Below, one piece after another: positions 37,766 through 47,158 of a stretch of 64,000 nt of DNA. Each line of letters starts with the position of its first letter. Positions within the stretch are counted from its first letter, which is position 1. This stretch comes from SAR116 cluster bacterium (lineage in GTDB: Bacteria > Pseudomonadota > Alphaproteobacteria > Puniceispirillales > Puniceispirillaceae), in contig SHBC01000002.1 in assembly GCA_004213025.1 (NCBI GenBank), forward strand, positions 12,598-76,597, read 5' to 3'. The notes beneath the pieces are model-generated. The model saw nothing but the letters and a program-made list of their open reading frames with translations. It had not been told where the DNA came from and did not search any database. The translations under genes and the position numbers were made by a program.

Positions 37766-38383
37766 CTAAAGAAGCCGCGCCAGTTTCTCGACGGTGAATT
37801 CCGGCGGTTCGTTAAAGGTAATGGTGCCGGTGAAGGCCCCTGTGTCGTCATACAGATAGACCGTGGCGGTGTGATCAAACAGCACCACACCATCCTCATC
37901 CTCGACACGCTTTGCGTAGGCGCCGAACGCCTCATGCGCGCCGGCAAGCTGGCCTGCCTCGCCGGTCAGGCCGGTCACCGGAAGATCAAAAAGTGACAGA
38001 TAGGCGGCAAGCTGTTCAGGCGTGTCACGTTCGGCATCGACGGTCATGAAGATGGTCTGCAGCGGTTTCGGATCACCACCGCGCGATGCCACCTCATCAA
38101 GCGATGTGGCAAGCAAGGTCAGCGTCATCGGACAGACATCGGGACAGTAGGTATAGCCGAAAAACAGCGCCACCGGCGCCCCGGCGAAGTCGGCATTGCG
38201 CCGCACCGCGCCGGTCTGGTCCACAAGCTCAAACGCCTGTTCCTGGAAATTTCGGAATCCGACATCCATCTGCCTTGCCTGGCGTTCGGCCAGCCAGAAA
38301 ACAGCCCCGGCAAGAAGGCAGAACCCGATAACGGCACCGATCACAATTCCGCTGCTGGCAGATTTTCGCGCTGCATGTCCCAT
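37766..38383 (-). CDS. SCO1/SenC-family copper chaperone
   Basis: A membrane-anchored thioredoxin-fold protein that helps load the CuA centre of cytochrome oxidase. It shows one N-terminal transmembrane segment (SGIVIGAVIGFCLLAGAVFW), the copper-binding CPDVC motif in FGYTYCPDVCPMTL and the distant histidine in LFDHTATVYL. The ATG at 38383 is preferred over a TTG 12 codons upstream. ctaA at 9.9 kb acts in the same oxidase assembly route. It diverges from the YggT gene. Confidence 0.93.
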   Translation of the reverse strand: MGHAARKSASSGIVIGAVIGFCLLAGAVFWLAERQARQMDVGFRNFQEQAFELVDQTGAVRRNADFAGAPVALFFGYTYCPDVCPMTLTLLATSLDEVASRGGDPKPLQTIFMTVDAERDTPEQLAAYLSLFDLPVTGLTGEAGQLAGAHEAFGAYAKRVEDEDGVVLFDHTATVYLYDDTGAFTGTITFNEPPEFTVEKLARLL

Positions 38384-38546
38384 GGCGCGTGGTTTAGTGC
38401 CTGCAACCACCCGGCGCAACCGGGAATTTCAGGGTGGATGTGGGGGCCAGGTCAAACAGTTGCCTGCCGAAGCATCCTTATCATTGAATCCATATGGCGG
38501 GTACGTGTAGTCTGCGCGTCACGCAGACCTGCCCGGACAAAATCGC

Positions 38547-38834
38547 ATGACCGCTCTCATCATTCTCATCGACCAGATCGTCAATCTCTATATCTGGACG
38601 ATGGTGGCCTACATCATCATCACCTGGCTGATTGCTTTCAAGATCATCAATCCATGGCAGCCCTTTGTTCGCATGGCGCTGACATTCCTTGGCCGCATCC
38701 ATGAACCGCTGATGAGTCTTGTGCGCCGCGTGTTGCCCGATCTTGGCGGCATCGATGTCAGCCCGATCATCCTGCTTCTGGCGGTGCAGTTCCTGCGCAA
38801 TCTTTTGATTGGGTTTCTTGCCAGACTGGCCTGA
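38547..38834 (+). CDS. YggT family membrane protein
   Basis: A 95-residue protein with two hydrophobic hairpins, each containing a YggT half (VAYIIITWLIAF and SPIILLLAVQFLRNLLIG). The segment FLGRIHEPLMSLVRRVLPDLGGIDVSPI between them is the family signature. YggT proteins are linked to osmotic tolerance and division-plane genes in various bacteria. The molecular role is unproven. It stands 134 bp before folD. Confidence 0.88.
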   Translation: MTALIILIDQIVNLYIWTMVAYIIITWLIAFKIINPWQPFVRMALTFLGRIHEPLMSLVRRVLPDLGGIDVSPIILLLAVQFLRNLLIGFLARLA

Positions 38835-38968
38835 CGACAGGGGGCTGGGGCGGGCATGTCGCCTCGGGTGAACAAAACGGCGCAAACCCGGCGGGGCAAT
38901 CCGTAGCGCCGGGCAACAATGCGGGCGATTCGGCCCCATAAAGGGCACCGGGTAAATTGGGGATTATC

Positions 38969-39895
38969 ATGACACAGACAGAAGCCACTCAGGTGCCAAG
39001 GAGCGGCGCAACGGTCATCGACGGCAAGGCCTTTTCCGACCGGCTGGTGGCGCGGGTCGCCGATGCGGCAAAGGGGCTGACCGACAAGATTGGCCGCGCG
39101 CCGGCGCTGGCGGTGGTGCTGGTCGGCGACAACCCGGCAAGCGCCGTTTATGTTCGCAACAAGATCGAACGGACGACGGTCGCCGGCATGCGCTCCATCG
39201 AAAGACGGCTCGACGCAACCACCAGCCAGGATGAGCTTCTGGCCATCATCGATCAGTTGAATGCGGATGATGGTGTCGACGGCATCCTTGTCCAGCTTCC
39301 GCTGCCGCCGCAGATCGACGAGGCCGCGGTGATCAACGCCATCTCGCCTGACAAGGATGTTGACGGGTTTCATGCGGTCAATGCCGGGCGGCTTGCCACC
39401 GGCCAGGATGCGCTTGTCCCCTGCACCCCCTATGGCTGTCTGATGCTGCTGCAGGATCATCTTGGCGATCTGTCCGGCCTGAACGCGGTTGTTGTCGGCC
39501 GCTCGAACATTGTCGGCAAGCCAATGGCGCAGCTGCTGCTGCAACAGAGCTGCACGGTGACCATCGCGCATTCGCGGACACGCGATCTGCAGACTGTCTG
39601 CGCCACTGCCGACATTCTGGTGGCCGCGGTTGGCCGGCCGGAGATGATCACCGGCGACTTCGTCAAGCCGGGAGCCACGGTGATTGATGTCGGGATCAAC
39701 CGGGTGCCGGCACCCGAACGCGGCGAGGGCAAATTCCGGCTGACAGGCGATGTGGATTTTGCCAGCGCGGCGGCGGTTGCCGGTGCCATCACACCGGTGC
39801 CGGGCGGCGTCGGTCCGATGACCATTGCCTGCCTGCTTCGCAACACGCTGGTTGCCGCCGCGCGACGCTTTGACGCCGATCTTGCCAATATCTAG
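38969..39895 (+). CDS. folD: Bifunctional methylenetetrahydrofolate dehydrogenase/cyclohydrolase
   Basis: Interconverts 5,10-methylene-, methenyl- and 10-formyl-tetrahydrofolate, 308 residues. The typical features are [16 protein letters not shown] substrate loop residues with the catalytic lysine, [27 protein letters not shown], the Rossmann [11 protein letters not shown] and [12 protein letters not shown]. The ATG at 38969 is preferred over a TTG 12 bp upstream. GGGGA precedes it. An N-terminal extension of about 18 residues before the usual start is present. Confidence 0.97.
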   Translation: MTQTEATQVPRSGATVIDGKAFSDRLVARVADAAKGLTDKIGRAPALAVVLVGDNPASAVYVRNKIERTTVAGMRSIERRLDATTSQDELLAIIDQLNADDGVDGILVQLPLPPQIDEAAVINAISPDKDVDGFHAVNAGRLATGQDALVPCTPYGCLMLLQDHLGDLSGLNAVVVGRSNIVGKPMAQLLLQQSCTVTIAHSRTRDLQTVCATADILVAAVGRPEMITGDFVKPGATVIDVGINRVPAPERGEGKFRLTGDVDFASAAAVAGAITPVPGGVGPMTIACLLRNTLVAAARRFDADLANI

Positions 39896-39970
39896 CTTTT
39901 TGCCCCGCGGCGTCCTATGTATCTGGCACCAGCCCGCACACCCAGCCCTTGCACAAGGCAGCCTCCGATC

Positions 39971-40171
39971 ATGGCCGCAGACAAGTTCATCCTCATTGCC
40001 GCGCTTGGCATCGTCGCCGCAATCCTGTTCTGGGGGGTGATCACGATGGCGCGGGGCGGCACGTATAATGTCAAGAATTCCAACAGGATCATGCGCTATC
40101 GGATCGTCTTTCAGGCGGTCGCGCTGGCATTGATTCTGATCCTGATGTGGTTCCGGCAGGCCAGCAGCTAG
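39971..40171 (+). CDS. HIG1-domain (twin transmembrane) protein
   Basis: A 66-residue membrane protein with two transmembrane helices (FILIAALGIVAAILFWGVI and IVFQAVALALILILMWF). They are joined by a loop ending NRIMRYRIVFQ, the HIG1/hypoxia-induced domain pattern. Alphaproteobacterial and mitochondrial relatives associate with respiratory complexes. The start at 39971 is selected because upstream residues are proline-rich and non-conserved. It precedes the adenosyltransferase by 43 bp. Confidence 0.85.
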   Translation: MAADKFILIAALGIVAAILFWGVITMARGGTYNVKNSNRIMRYRIVFQAVALALILILMWFRQASS

Positions 40172-40214
40172 TCCGCCGGCACCAGCGCGCATCAACAGGG
40201 GGACGCATCCAGCA

Positions 40215-40784
40215 ATGGTGAAACTCAACAAGATCTATACCCGCACCGGCGATGATGGCGAAACAAGCCTTGTCGACGGGCGCCGCGTCGCCAAATCCTC
40301 GCGCCGGCCAAGCGCCTTTGGCGAGGTTGACGAGGCCAATTCGGTGATCGGGCTTGCCAGGTTGCACTGCGCCGATGACAGTGAATTCGACGTCATGCTT
40401 GGCCGTATCCAGAATGATCTGTTCGATCTTGGCGCGGACCTTGCGACGCCGGAGAGCGATACACCGGCACTGCGGATCACCAACGAGCAGGTTGTGCGTC
40501 TGGAGGCCGAGATCGACCAGATGAACGCATCGCTGAAGCCGCTGACATCCTTTATTCTGCCAGGCGGCTCGCCGGCGTCAGCCTGGCTTCACCTTGGCCG
40601 CACGGTGGTGCGCCGGGCCGAGCGCCGGATGACCGAACTGGCGGCCGAGGAAGTGGTGAATGAAGCGGCAATGCGCTACATCAACCGGCTTTCGGATCAT
40701 TTGTTCGTTCTGGCCCGAACGCTCAATGGCGGCGGGGAAACCGACGTGTTGTGGCGTCCCGGACAAAATTCTGGCCAGAAATGA
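40215..40784 (+). CDS. Cob(I)yrinic acid/cobalamin adenosyltransferase, PduO type
   Basis: Transfers the adenosyl group of ATP to cob(I)alamin, giving coenzyme B12. The N-terminal ATP-binding signature YTRTGDDGETSLVDG and the helix residues FGEVDEANSVIGLAR and RRAERRMTEL are those of the PduO/MMAB family. At 189 residues it is the single-domain form. It often accompanies etfBA in alphaproteobacteria, as here. No B12-dependent mutase lies in the window. Confidence 0.92.
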   Translation: MVKLNKIYTRTGDDGETSLVDGRRVAKSSRRPSAFGEVDEANSVIGLARLHCADDSEFDVMLGRIQNDLFDLGADLATPESDTPALRITNEQVVRLEAEIDQMNASLKPLTSFILPGGSPASAWLHLGRTVVRRAERRMTELAAEEVVNEAAMRYINRLSDHLFVLARTLNGGGETDVLWRPGQNSGQK

Positions 40785-40794
40785 ACAAGTATTT

Positions 40795-40823
40795 CCTTGT
40801 TCAGGGTATTATCTCGAACAAGG
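40795..40823. promoter_or_regulatory. 8-bp inverted repeat upstream of etfBA
   Basis: CCTTGTTC (40795-40802) and GAACAAGG (40816-40823) form a perfect dyad with a 13-bp centre, 66 bp before etfB. No T-tract follows, so an operator is more likely than a terminator. Confidence 0.5.
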
Positions 40824-40889
40824 GTAGGGCGGCGAGCAAAGCAGCCTAGTGAACACAAGCAGTTGAATCTCTCTTTGAAGGAGTGACAG

Positions 40890-41639
40890 ATGAAGGTGCT
40901 AGTCCCGGTCAAGCGGGTGATCGACTACAACGTCAAGGTGCGGGTGAAAGCCGACAACACCGGCGTTGAGCTGGCGAATGTGAAGATGGCGATGAATCCG
41001 TTTGACGAGATCGCCGTTGAAGAGGCATTGCGGCTGAAGGAGGCCGGCGGGGCGGACGAGGTTGTCGCCGTGTCGATTGGCCCAAGCCAGAATCAGGAAA
41101 CAATCCGCACCGCGCTTGCCATGGGCGCTGATCGCGGCATCCATATCGAGGCACCACACGAGGTTGAGCCGCTGGCCGTTGCCAAGCTGCTGAAGGAAGT
41201 CGTTGCCCGCGAGGAGCCTGGTCTTGTGTTCGTCGGCAAGCAGGCGATCGATGATGACTGCAACCAGACCGGCCAGATGCTGGCCGCGCTTCTGGGGTGG
41301 GCACAGGGCACCTTCGTCTCGGGAATCGAGATCAAGGGTGACAGCGCCGCCGTCATTCGTGAGGTTGATGGCGGTCTTGAACATCTCGAGATCAGGATGC
41401 CGGCCGTCGTGACCGTCGATCTGCGGCTCAACGAGCCGCGCTATGCGTCGCTGCCAAACATCATGAAGGCCAAGAAAAAGCCGCTTGATTCGATGAGCGC
41501 TGCCGATCTCGGTGTCGATATCGCGCCCCGCCTGACCATTACCCGCGTCGAAGAGCCACCTGCCCGCGAGGCCGGAATCAAGGTATCTGATGTGGCTGAA
41601 CTGGTAGATAAACTCAAAAACGAAGCAAAGGTGATCTGA
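40890..41639 (+). CDS. etfB: Electron transfer flavoprotein, beta subunit
   Basis: The AMP-binding subunit of ETF, which collects electrons from acyl-CoA and other flavin dehydrogenases for the quinone pool. The 249-residue length is standard. Typical features are [45 protein letters not shown] and the recognition loop [18 protein letters not shown], the dehydrogenase-docking and methylated-lysine region of bacterial/mitochondrial EtfB. AAGGAG precedes the ATG. etfA follows after 2 bp. Confidence 0.98.
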   Translation: MKVLVPVKRVIDYNVKVRVKADNTGVELANVKMAMNPFDEIAVEEALRLKEAGGADEVVAVSIGPSQNQETIRTALAMGADRGIHIEAPHEVEPLAVAKLLKEVVAREEPGLVFVGKQAIDDDCNQTGQMLAALLGWAQGTFVSGIEIKGDSAAVIREVDGGLEHLEIRMPAVVTVDLRLNEPRYASLPNIMKAKKKPLDSMSAADLGVDIAPRLTITRVEEPPAREAGIKVSDVAELVDKLKNEAKVI

Positions 41640-41641
41640 TC

Positions 41642-42571
41642 ATGAGCATTCTCATCCTTGCAGACCATGATGACGGTCAGCTGGCCCCGGCCACGCTGAA
41701 CACCGTCACCGCCGCCACCCAGATCGGGGGCGACATCCATATCCTCGTCGCCGGAGATGCCAGCGGCGAGGTTGCCAAATCCGCCGCCGCCATTGCCGGC
41801 GTGTCAAAGGTGCTGACCGCCGATGACACCATACTGGCGCACGGCATTGCGGAAAATGTGGCACCGCTGATCCAGTCGATGGCGTCCAGCTATTCGCATC
41901 TGATGGCACCGGCAACAACAACTGGCAAGAACATCATGCCACGCGTTGCCGCGATGCTCGACGTGATGCAGATTTCCGACATCATCAAGGTTGAAAGCCC
42001 TGACAGCTTTCAGCGTCCGATCTATGCTGGCAACGCCATCGCCACCGTCACATCGAATGAGGCGGTGAAGGTGGTGACGGTTCGCAGCACGGCCTTCGAG
42101 GCCGCCGCCGAGGGTGGCAGCGCCGCCATCGAGGCTGCCGACGGGTCCGCTGATGCTGGTCTGTCAAGCTACGTCAAATCCGAGCTGTCGAGCTCCGAGC
42201 GTCCGGAACTGACCTCGGCGCCGATCGTCATCTCGGGTGGCCGCGGCATGCAGGACGGATCGAACTTCGCGATGCTGGAGAAGGTTGCTGACAAGCTTGG
42301 CGCCGCCGTCGGCGCGTCGCGCGCGGCTGTCGATGCCGGCTTTGTCCCGAACGACTATCAGGTTGGCCAGACCGGCAAGGTCGTCGCGCCCGATCTGTAT
42401 GTTGCCGTCGGTATCTCGGGGGCGATCCAGCACCTTGCCGGCATGAAGGATAGCAAGGTAATCGTCGCCATCAACAAGGATGAAGAAGCCCCGATCTTCC
42501 AGGTTGCGGATTTCGGCCTTGTCGCGGATCTGTTCGACGCCGTACCGGAGCTGGAATCGACGCTTGGCTGA
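41642..42571 (+). CDS. etfA: Electron transfer flavoprotein, alpha subunit
   Basis: The FAD-binding subunit of ETF, 309 residues. The C-terminal FAD-domain signatures are visible: [63 protein letters not shown] and [12 protein letters not shown]. The N-terminal domain runs to about residue 185. An intrinsic terminator follows. The 3-hydroxybutyryl-CoA dehydrogenase gene that follows etfA in many relatives is not here. A TlpA-type gene converges instead. Confidence 0.98.
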   Translation: MSILILADHDDGQLAPATLNTVTAATQIGGDIHILVAGDASGEVAKSAAAIAGVSKVLTADDTILAHGIAENVAPLIQSMASSYSHLMAPATTTGKNIMPRVAAMLDVMQISDIIKVESPDSFQRPIYAGNAIATVTSNEAVKVVTVRSTAFEAAAEGGSAAIEAADGSADAGLSSYVKSELSSSERPELTSAPIVISGGRGMQDGSNFAMLEKVADKLGAAVGASRAAVDAGFVPNDYQVGQTGKVVAPDLYVAVGISGAIQHLAGMKDSKVIVAINKDEEAPIFQVADFGLVADLFDAVPELESTLG

Positions 42572-42598
42572 TCTCGCAAGACATCAATGAACCAACAG

Positions 42599-42621
42599 GG
42601 GCGGCCTCGGCCGCCCTTTTT
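42599..42621 (+). terminator. Rho-independent terminator after etfA
   Basis: GGGCGGCC (42599-42606) pairs with GGCCGCCC (42609-42616), followed by five T. Confidence 0.93.
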
Positions 42622-42667
42622 CATGGAAGAGCTTGCCTTGTGATCGACAGACACACCAGCACGGCAA

Positions 42668-43258
42668 TCATTCGGTGACAAGCTGGCGGACCAGCGTCAG
42701 CATCGCCTCATCATCCCACTCAAAAGGACCGACAAAACGCCAGGCCGCGTCCTGTGCGGCCGGCAGGAGGATGGTTGTTGGCAGGCCGCGCACCTGCATC
42801 TCGCGCGATAGCCGTGCCTTCGGGTCAAACCCAAGACGCACGACCTCCACCCCGGTCACGCCATGTGTGTCCAGAAACGGCATGGCCTTTGCCGCGCCGC
42901 CGCGGTCGATAGAGACCAGCAGCACCGTGACATCATCACCGGCAAGCGCGGCGGCGGCGCGCGATAGCGCCGGCAGCTCGGCAATGCAGGGGGCGCACCA
43001 CGTGGCCCAGAAATTGATCAGCACCGGCTGACCGGCAAAATCGGCAATGCTGAACTCGGCGCCTGTCTCGTCGCTGATCGGGCTGGCGCGATCCGGCGCC
43101 GCCTCACGCGGCGGTGCCTCCACCGTTCCGGTAGCGCTCGCCGGCGACGGCAGACCGGCAGCCAGCAACGCGAACAGCAACAGCATCGGCAACAGCAACA
43201 GTCGGGCCGGCACCGGTGTTTTTGGCTGTAAAATCGGCAAAAGCAGTCTATAACTCAT
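42668..43258 (-). CDS. TlpA-type thiol:disulfide oxidoreductase
   Basis: A membrane-anchored periplasmic thioredoxin. An N-terminal signal/anchor helix ([20 protein letters not shown]) is followed by the redlike fold with the active site WCAPC in [19 protein letters not shown] and a cis-Pro loop GLPTTILL. Proteins of this group keep cysteines reduced for cytochrome c or oxidase assembly. The ATG at 43258 is chosen because codons further upstream are Cys/Val-rich repeats antisense to the argH tandem repeat. It diverges from argH with a gap of 54 bp. Confidence 0.9.
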   Translation of the reverse strand: MSYRLLLPILQPKTPVPARLLLLPMLLLFALLAAGLPSPASATGTVEAPPREAAPDRASPISDETGAEFSIADFAGQPVLINFWATWCAPCIAELPALSRAAAALAGDDVTVLLVSIDRGGAAKAMPFLDTHGVTGVEVVRLGFDPKARLSREMQVRGLPTTILLPAAQDAAWRFVGPFEWDDEAMLTLVRQLVTE

Positions 43259-43312
43259 GCAATTTTCCAGATCAAAGGATGCCAGCAAGCTGGCGCGTGG
43301 ACGGATCAGGCC

Positions 43313-44782
43313 ATGACCGACAAGGACACATCTGACAGGGACACATCTGACAGGCACACATCTGACAGGGACACATCCGACAACAGACCGGTGAAGTCTA
43401 GCATCTGGGGCGGCCGTTTCTCAAGTGGACCGTCGCAGCTGATGCAGGATATCAACGCGTCGATCGGTTATGACCAGCGGCTGTATCGTCAGGACATTGC
43501 CGGATCGAAGGCGCATGCCACAATGCTGGCCGCCTGCGCGATCATCAGCGATGCCGACCGGGATGCCATCCATCACGGGCTGGACAGCATCCTCGATGAA
43601 ATCACGCGCGGTGATTTTGCCTTTTCCGCCGCCCTTGAAGACATCCATATGAACATTGAATCGCGGCTTGCCGAACTGGTTGGCGAGCCGGCGCGCCGGC
43701 TTCATACCGCGCGCTCACGTAACGATCAGGTGGCGACCGATTTCAAGCTGTGGGTGCGTGAGTTGATTGATTCGGTCGATGCCGCGCTTGCCGAACTGCA
43801 ACTGGCACTGCTTCGCCGGGCCGAGGAACATGCCGACACGCTGATGCCTGGCTTTACCCATCTGCAGACAGCGCAGCCTGTGACGTTCGGCTTTCATCTG
43901 ATGGCCTATGTCGAGATGTTCGGGCGCGACCGTGGACGCTTTGCCGATGCCCGCCGGCGGCTGAACGAATCACCGCTTGGTGCGGCGGCGCTTGCCGGCA
44001 CCTCGTTCCCGACAGACCGGCACATGACGGCAGAGCTGCTGGGATTTGACCGGCCGGCCGCCAACGCCATGGATGCCGTTTCGGACCGTGATTTCGCCGT
44101 GGAATTTCTCGCGGCGGCAGCGCTGTGCGCCGTTCACATGTCACGGCTTGCCGAAGAGATGGTGATCTGGTGTTCCGACAGGTTCGGTTTCATCGCCCTG
44201 TCCGATGCCTTCACCACCGGATCCTCGATCATGCCGCAAAAGCGGAACCCGGACGCAGCCGAGCTTGTCCGTGCGAAGCCCGGGCGGATCATCGGATCGC
44301 TGAACGGTCTTCTGATTGTTCTGAAGGGGCTGCCGCTTGCCTATGGCAAGGACATGCAGGAGGACAAGGAAGGCGTCTTTGACGCCGCCGATGCGCTTGG
44401 CATCGCCATCGCCGCGACGACCGGTATGGTCGCCGATATGACCGCCAGGCCCAAGGCCATGCGCGCCGCACTGAACCAGGGTTTTCCAACCGCCACCGAC
44501 CTTGCCGACTATCTGGTGCGCGACCTTGGCCTGCCATTCCGTGAGGCGCATCATGTCAGCGGCACCATTGTCGCCATCGCGGCGGAACGGGAATGTGATC
44601 TCGACGCGCTGGACCTTGCCGACATGCAGGCGGTCGAACCACGAATCACCGAGGATGTGCTGGCGGTGTTGTCATGCGAGGCGGCCGTCGCGATGCGGCG
44701 CAGTTTCGGTGGCACCGCGCCCGATGAGGTGCGCGCGCGGATTGCCGAGGCACGGACACGCTACGGGCTGGATGAAGGCTGA
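43313..44782 (+). CDS. argH: Argininosuccinate lyase
   Basis: Cleaves argininosuccinate to arginine and fumarate, the last step of arginine synthesis. The fumarase/aspartase-superfamily signature [12 protein letters not shown] and the ASL segments [10 protein letters not shown] and [13 protein letters not shown] are present. The 489 residues include about 23 extra N-terminal residues made of repeated Asp-(Arg/Lys)-(Asp/His)-Thr-Ser units from a 15-bp tandem repeat. The conserved protein starts near [10 protein letters not shown]. It is followed by lptM and lysA. Confidence 0.97.
   Translation: MTDKDTSDRDTSDRHTSDRDTSDNRPVKSSIWGGRFSSGPSQLMQDINASIGYDQRLYRQDIAGSKAHATMLAACAIISDADRDAIHHGLDSILDEITRGDFAFSAALEDIHMNIESRLAELVGEPARRLHTARSRNDQVATDFKLWVRELIDSVDAALAELQLALLRRAEEHADTLMPGFTHLQTAQPVTFGFHLMAYVEMFGRDRGRFADARRRLNESPLGAAALAGTSFPTDRHMTAELLGFDRPAANAMDAVSDRDFAVEFLAAAALCAVHMSRLAEEMVIWCSDRFGFIALSDAFTTGSSIMPQKRNPDAAELVRAKPGRIIGSLNGLLIVLKGLPLAYGKDMQEDKEGVFDAADALGIAIAATTGMVADMTARPKAMRAALNQGFPTATDLADYLVRDLGLPFREAHHVSGTIVAIAAERECDLDALDLADMQAVEPRITEDVLAVLSCEAAVAMRRSFGGTAPDEVRARIAEARTRYGLDEG
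43319..43378. repeat. 15-bp tandem repeat, 4 copies, N-terminus of argH
   Basis: GACAAGGACACATCT and three near-identical units in frame, starting at the third codon of argH. They encode [15 protein letters not shown] and DRDTS. Confidence 0.95.
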
Positions 44783-44794
44783 GCGGGAAGGAAA

Positions 44795-44929
44795 ATGACG
44801 ATGAAGCGTTTCGGATTTGCAATGCTGGTGCTGGCGCTTGTCGCCAGTGGACTGACCGCCTGCGGTAAACGTGGCGACCCCTACCGCCCGTCCGAGATTC
44901 CGGCGCAATCCGCCGACAGCGACTCCTGA
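44795..44929 (+). CDS. lptM: Small LptM (YifL)-like lipoprotein
   Basis: A 44-residue open frame between argH and lysA. It encodes a lipoprotein signal (FAMLVLALVASGLTAC) with lipobox LTAC, then CGKRGDPYRP, the 'CG+xGp.xxP' pattern of LptM. LptM assists assembly of the LptD/E lipopolysaccharide transporter in E. coli. The argH-lptM-lysA order is common in alphaproteobacteria and supports the call. GGAAGGA lies just before the ATG. The gap to lysA is 21 bp. Confidence 0.82.
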   Translation: MTMKRFGFAMLVLALVASGLTACGKRGDPYRPSEIPAQSADSDS

Positions 44930-44950
44930 CGTCAGCGGGGATTTCCGGGC

Positions 44951-46216
44951 ATGACAAACAGCTTTACGCGTGATGATGACGGGCGTCTGACCGTTGGCGG
45001 CCTGGCGCTGGAGGATATCGCGGCGACGCACGGCACGCCGCTCTATGTCTATTCGGGCGATGGTATCCGCGCCGATTACCGCAATTTTGCCGCCGCGGTG
45101 GCGCCGGTTGACGGCAAGGTGCATTTCGCGCTGAAGGCCAATTCGGCGCTTGGCGTGATCGCGCTGCTGGCAAGCCAGGGGGCCGGTGCCGACATTGTCT
45201 CGGGCGGTGAGTTGCAACGCGCGCTTGCCGCCGGTGTGCCGGCTGCAAAGATCGTCTTTTCGGGAGTCGGCAAGTCCACCGCCGAAATCGGCGCCGCGCT
45301 GGATGCCGGCATCGGCCAGATCAACGCCGAAAGCACGGCCGAGGTCGAGGCCATCAGCCGTATCGCAGCGGCGCGCGGGGTCACGGCACCGGTGGCGCTG
45401 CGGGTCAATGTCGATGTCGCCCCGGACACGCATGCGAAAATCTCGACCGGCCAGCGTTCCACCAAATTCGGTGTCTCCACCGCCCAGAACGAGGCCGCCA
45501 CCCTGTATCGCCGGCTTGCCGGCGATGCGCATATCCGGCCAGCCGGACTGGCGGTTCATATCGGCTCGCAGATTCTTGACCTCGATCCGTTCGAGCGCGC
45601 CTATACGGCGCTTCTTGATTTTGGCAGTGCGCTTCGCGGCGAGGGGCTGCCGGTGCCGATTCTCGACCTTGGCGGCGGAATCGGTGTCGATTACGAGGCT
45701 GGGATCGCCACCGATTTCACCGCCTATGGCAAGCTTGTCAGCCGAATCTTCGCCGATAGCGGTTTCCAGTTGGGATTCGAGCCGGGACGGTCGATCGTCG
45801 CCAATAACGGCGCGCTTCTGACCCGCGTGATCTATATCAAGGACGGCGACAACAAGCGCTTTGTCATTGTCGATGCGGCGATGAACGACCTTCTCCGTCC
45901 GACTTTGTATGAAGCCCACCACGCCGTGCTGCCACTGGCCCCGGCTGGCCCGGCGGAAGGCCTGGCGGACATTGTCGGCCCGGTCTGCGAGACAGGTGAT
46001 TATCTGGCGCAGGACCGGATGATGCCGGCGCTTGGCGAAGGTGACGGTCTGGCGGTGATGTCGGCAGGTGCCTATGGCGCGGTGATGGCCTCAAGCTACA
46101 ATTCACGACCGCCGGCAGGCGAGGTGATGGTGCTGGATGGTGAATGCCATGTGCTGCGCCGGCAGCGCAATGTCGCCGAATTGCTGGCCGAGGAAGTGAT
46201 TCCCGCCCTCTCCTGA
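44951..46216 (+). CDS. lysA: Diaminopimelate decarboxylase
   Basis: A PLP enzyme that makes lysine from meso-diaminopimelate, 421 residues. The PLP lysine is in HFALKANSA, the phosphate-binding glycines are in LDLGGGIGVDY, and the catalytic Cys region is GPVCETGDYLAQDR. EPGRSIVA is also typical. It is third in argH-lptM-lysA. A 14-bp tandem repeat begins in its last codons and spans the stop. It converges on the zinc-ribbon gene. Confidence 0.98.
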   Translation: MTNSFTRDDDGRLTVGGLALEDIAATHGTPLYVYSGDGIRADYRNFAAAVAPVDGKVHFALKANSALGVIALLASQGAGADIVSGGELQRALAAGVPAAKIVFSGVGKSTAEIGAALDAGIGQINAESTAEVEAISRIAAARGVTAPVALRVNVDVAPDTHAKISTGQRSTKFGVSTAQNEAATLYRRLAGDAHIRPAGLAVHIGSQILDLDPFERAYTALLDFGSALRGEGLPVPILDLGGGIGVDYEAGIATDFTAYGKLVSRIFADSGFQLGFEPGRSIVANNGALLTRVIYIKDGDNKRFVIVDAAMNDLLRPTLYEAHHAVLPLAPAGPAEGLADIVGPVCETGDYLAQDRMMPALGEGDGLAVMSAGAYGAVMASSYNSRPPAGEVMVLDGECHVLRRQRNVAELLAEEVIPALS

Positions 46217-46252
46217 TTGGCCTGTCCTGATTGGCCTGTCCTGATTGGCGGA
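46211..46252. repeat. 14-bp tandem repeat, 3 copies, spanning the lysA stop codon
   Basis: TCCTGATTGGCCTG twice, then TCCTGATTGGCGGA. The first unit contains the lysA TGA, and each later unit repeats a TGA. Confidence 0.95.
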
Positions 46253-46268
46253 CTTATCCTGGCAAGCC

Positions 46269-46865
46269 TTACTGGCTGACCACCGGATCATCACGCATGG
46301 TCACGGTGACCGTCGGCTCGGCGCTGGCCTCGAAGACAAGCTGTGTGAAGAACCCGCTTGCCATCGCCGGCCTGATCACGGCGTCATCGGGACGGATGAT
46401 CCGGCTGGCAAGTGGCTCACCCGACTCGGAAACCACCCTGACCTCGAGAAGGGGGGCATGCGCGAAGAAGGCCGCGTCATTCTGCAGACTCCCGCTGAGA
46501 CGCATCGTGTCACCGGCATAGTCGGCCTTCAGATCGACAATGCGCAGATTCGCCGTGTCCGGGCGGACTGACAGGCCGATCTGCTCAAACACCGGAATCA
46601 GGCCCGGCGCATAGGCGGTGATGGTGGCGCGCCAGACAACAAAGCCGACCGTACCGCCAAGAAGGACAACCATGACAAGGAAAGACCCGACGACCGTTCG
46701 CAGGGCGCTGGCCATCTCGCCGGGCTCGGCTTCCGGCACCAGCATGGGTGGCGCGGCCTGCCAGACATGCGCGCAGACCGAGCAGCGGACAGTCTGTCCG
46801 GCTTCGCCGATCTTCTCGCCATCGACCCGGAAGACCGTGTCACAATTCGGGCAGGTCAGCAGCAT
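46269..46865 (-). CDS. MJ0042-type zinc-ribbon / DUF3426 membrane protein
   Basis: A 198-residue protein. The N-terminal zinc ribbon has CPNC and CSVC (residues about 5-8 and 28-31; TVRCSVCAHVWQ is the MJ0042 pattern). One transmembrane helix follows (VVGSFLVMVVLLGGTVGFVVW). The C-terminal periplasmic part fits DUF3426 (LRIVDLKADYAGDTMRLSGSLQN; PLLEVRVVSESGEPL). The role is unknown. In many alphaproteobacteria ftsE/ftsX lie beside it, but not here. Confidence 0.85.
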   Translation of the reverse strand: MLLTCPNCDTVFRVDGEKIGEAGQTVRCSVCAHVWQAAPPMLVPEAEPGEMASALRTVVGSFLVMVVLLGGTVGFVVWRATITAYAPGLIPVFEQIGLSVRPDTANLRIVDLKADYAGDTMRLSGSLQNDAAFFAHAPLLEVRVVSESGEPLASRIIRPDDAVIRPAMASGFFTQLVFEASAEPTVTVTMRDDPVVSQ

Positions 46866-47099
46866 TGACCTTGCTCTCCTCTTGGTGCCTTAACCTTCGA
46901 TACACCAAAGCTGGCGCTTCGGAAAGTCCGGCCGCAGCGTGACGTGCCGTCATTTTGCCCCGGTTGCCGCTGCAGAATGTGCTAGGCTTGCCATACTGCC
47001 CTGGATGGCCGACATGAATGACCAACATGGCAGGTTTAGGGAACCGGGTCCGGGAAGCGTGTTCGCGATGGCGGGCACAGCACCCTTGATAACGGCGAT

Positions 47100-47137
47100 G
47101 GCCCGGGTGGTTGGCCCGGGTGGTTGGCCAGATGATT
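47100..47137. repeat. 13-bp tandem repeat, about 3 copies
   Basis: GGCCCGGGTGGTT twice, then GGCCAGATGATT, in the leader of the YdcF-type gene. The rest of the 293-bp gap (46866-47158) shows no feature. Confidence 0.85.
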
Positions 47138-47158
47138 GGCCTGAAATATGGATGGGCG

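Noticed and set aside
38609..40231. A 540-codon open frame antisense to YggT, folD and the HIG1 gene
   Set aside because: It crosses three well-supported genes on the other strand and their intergenic gaps, and has no recognisable domain.
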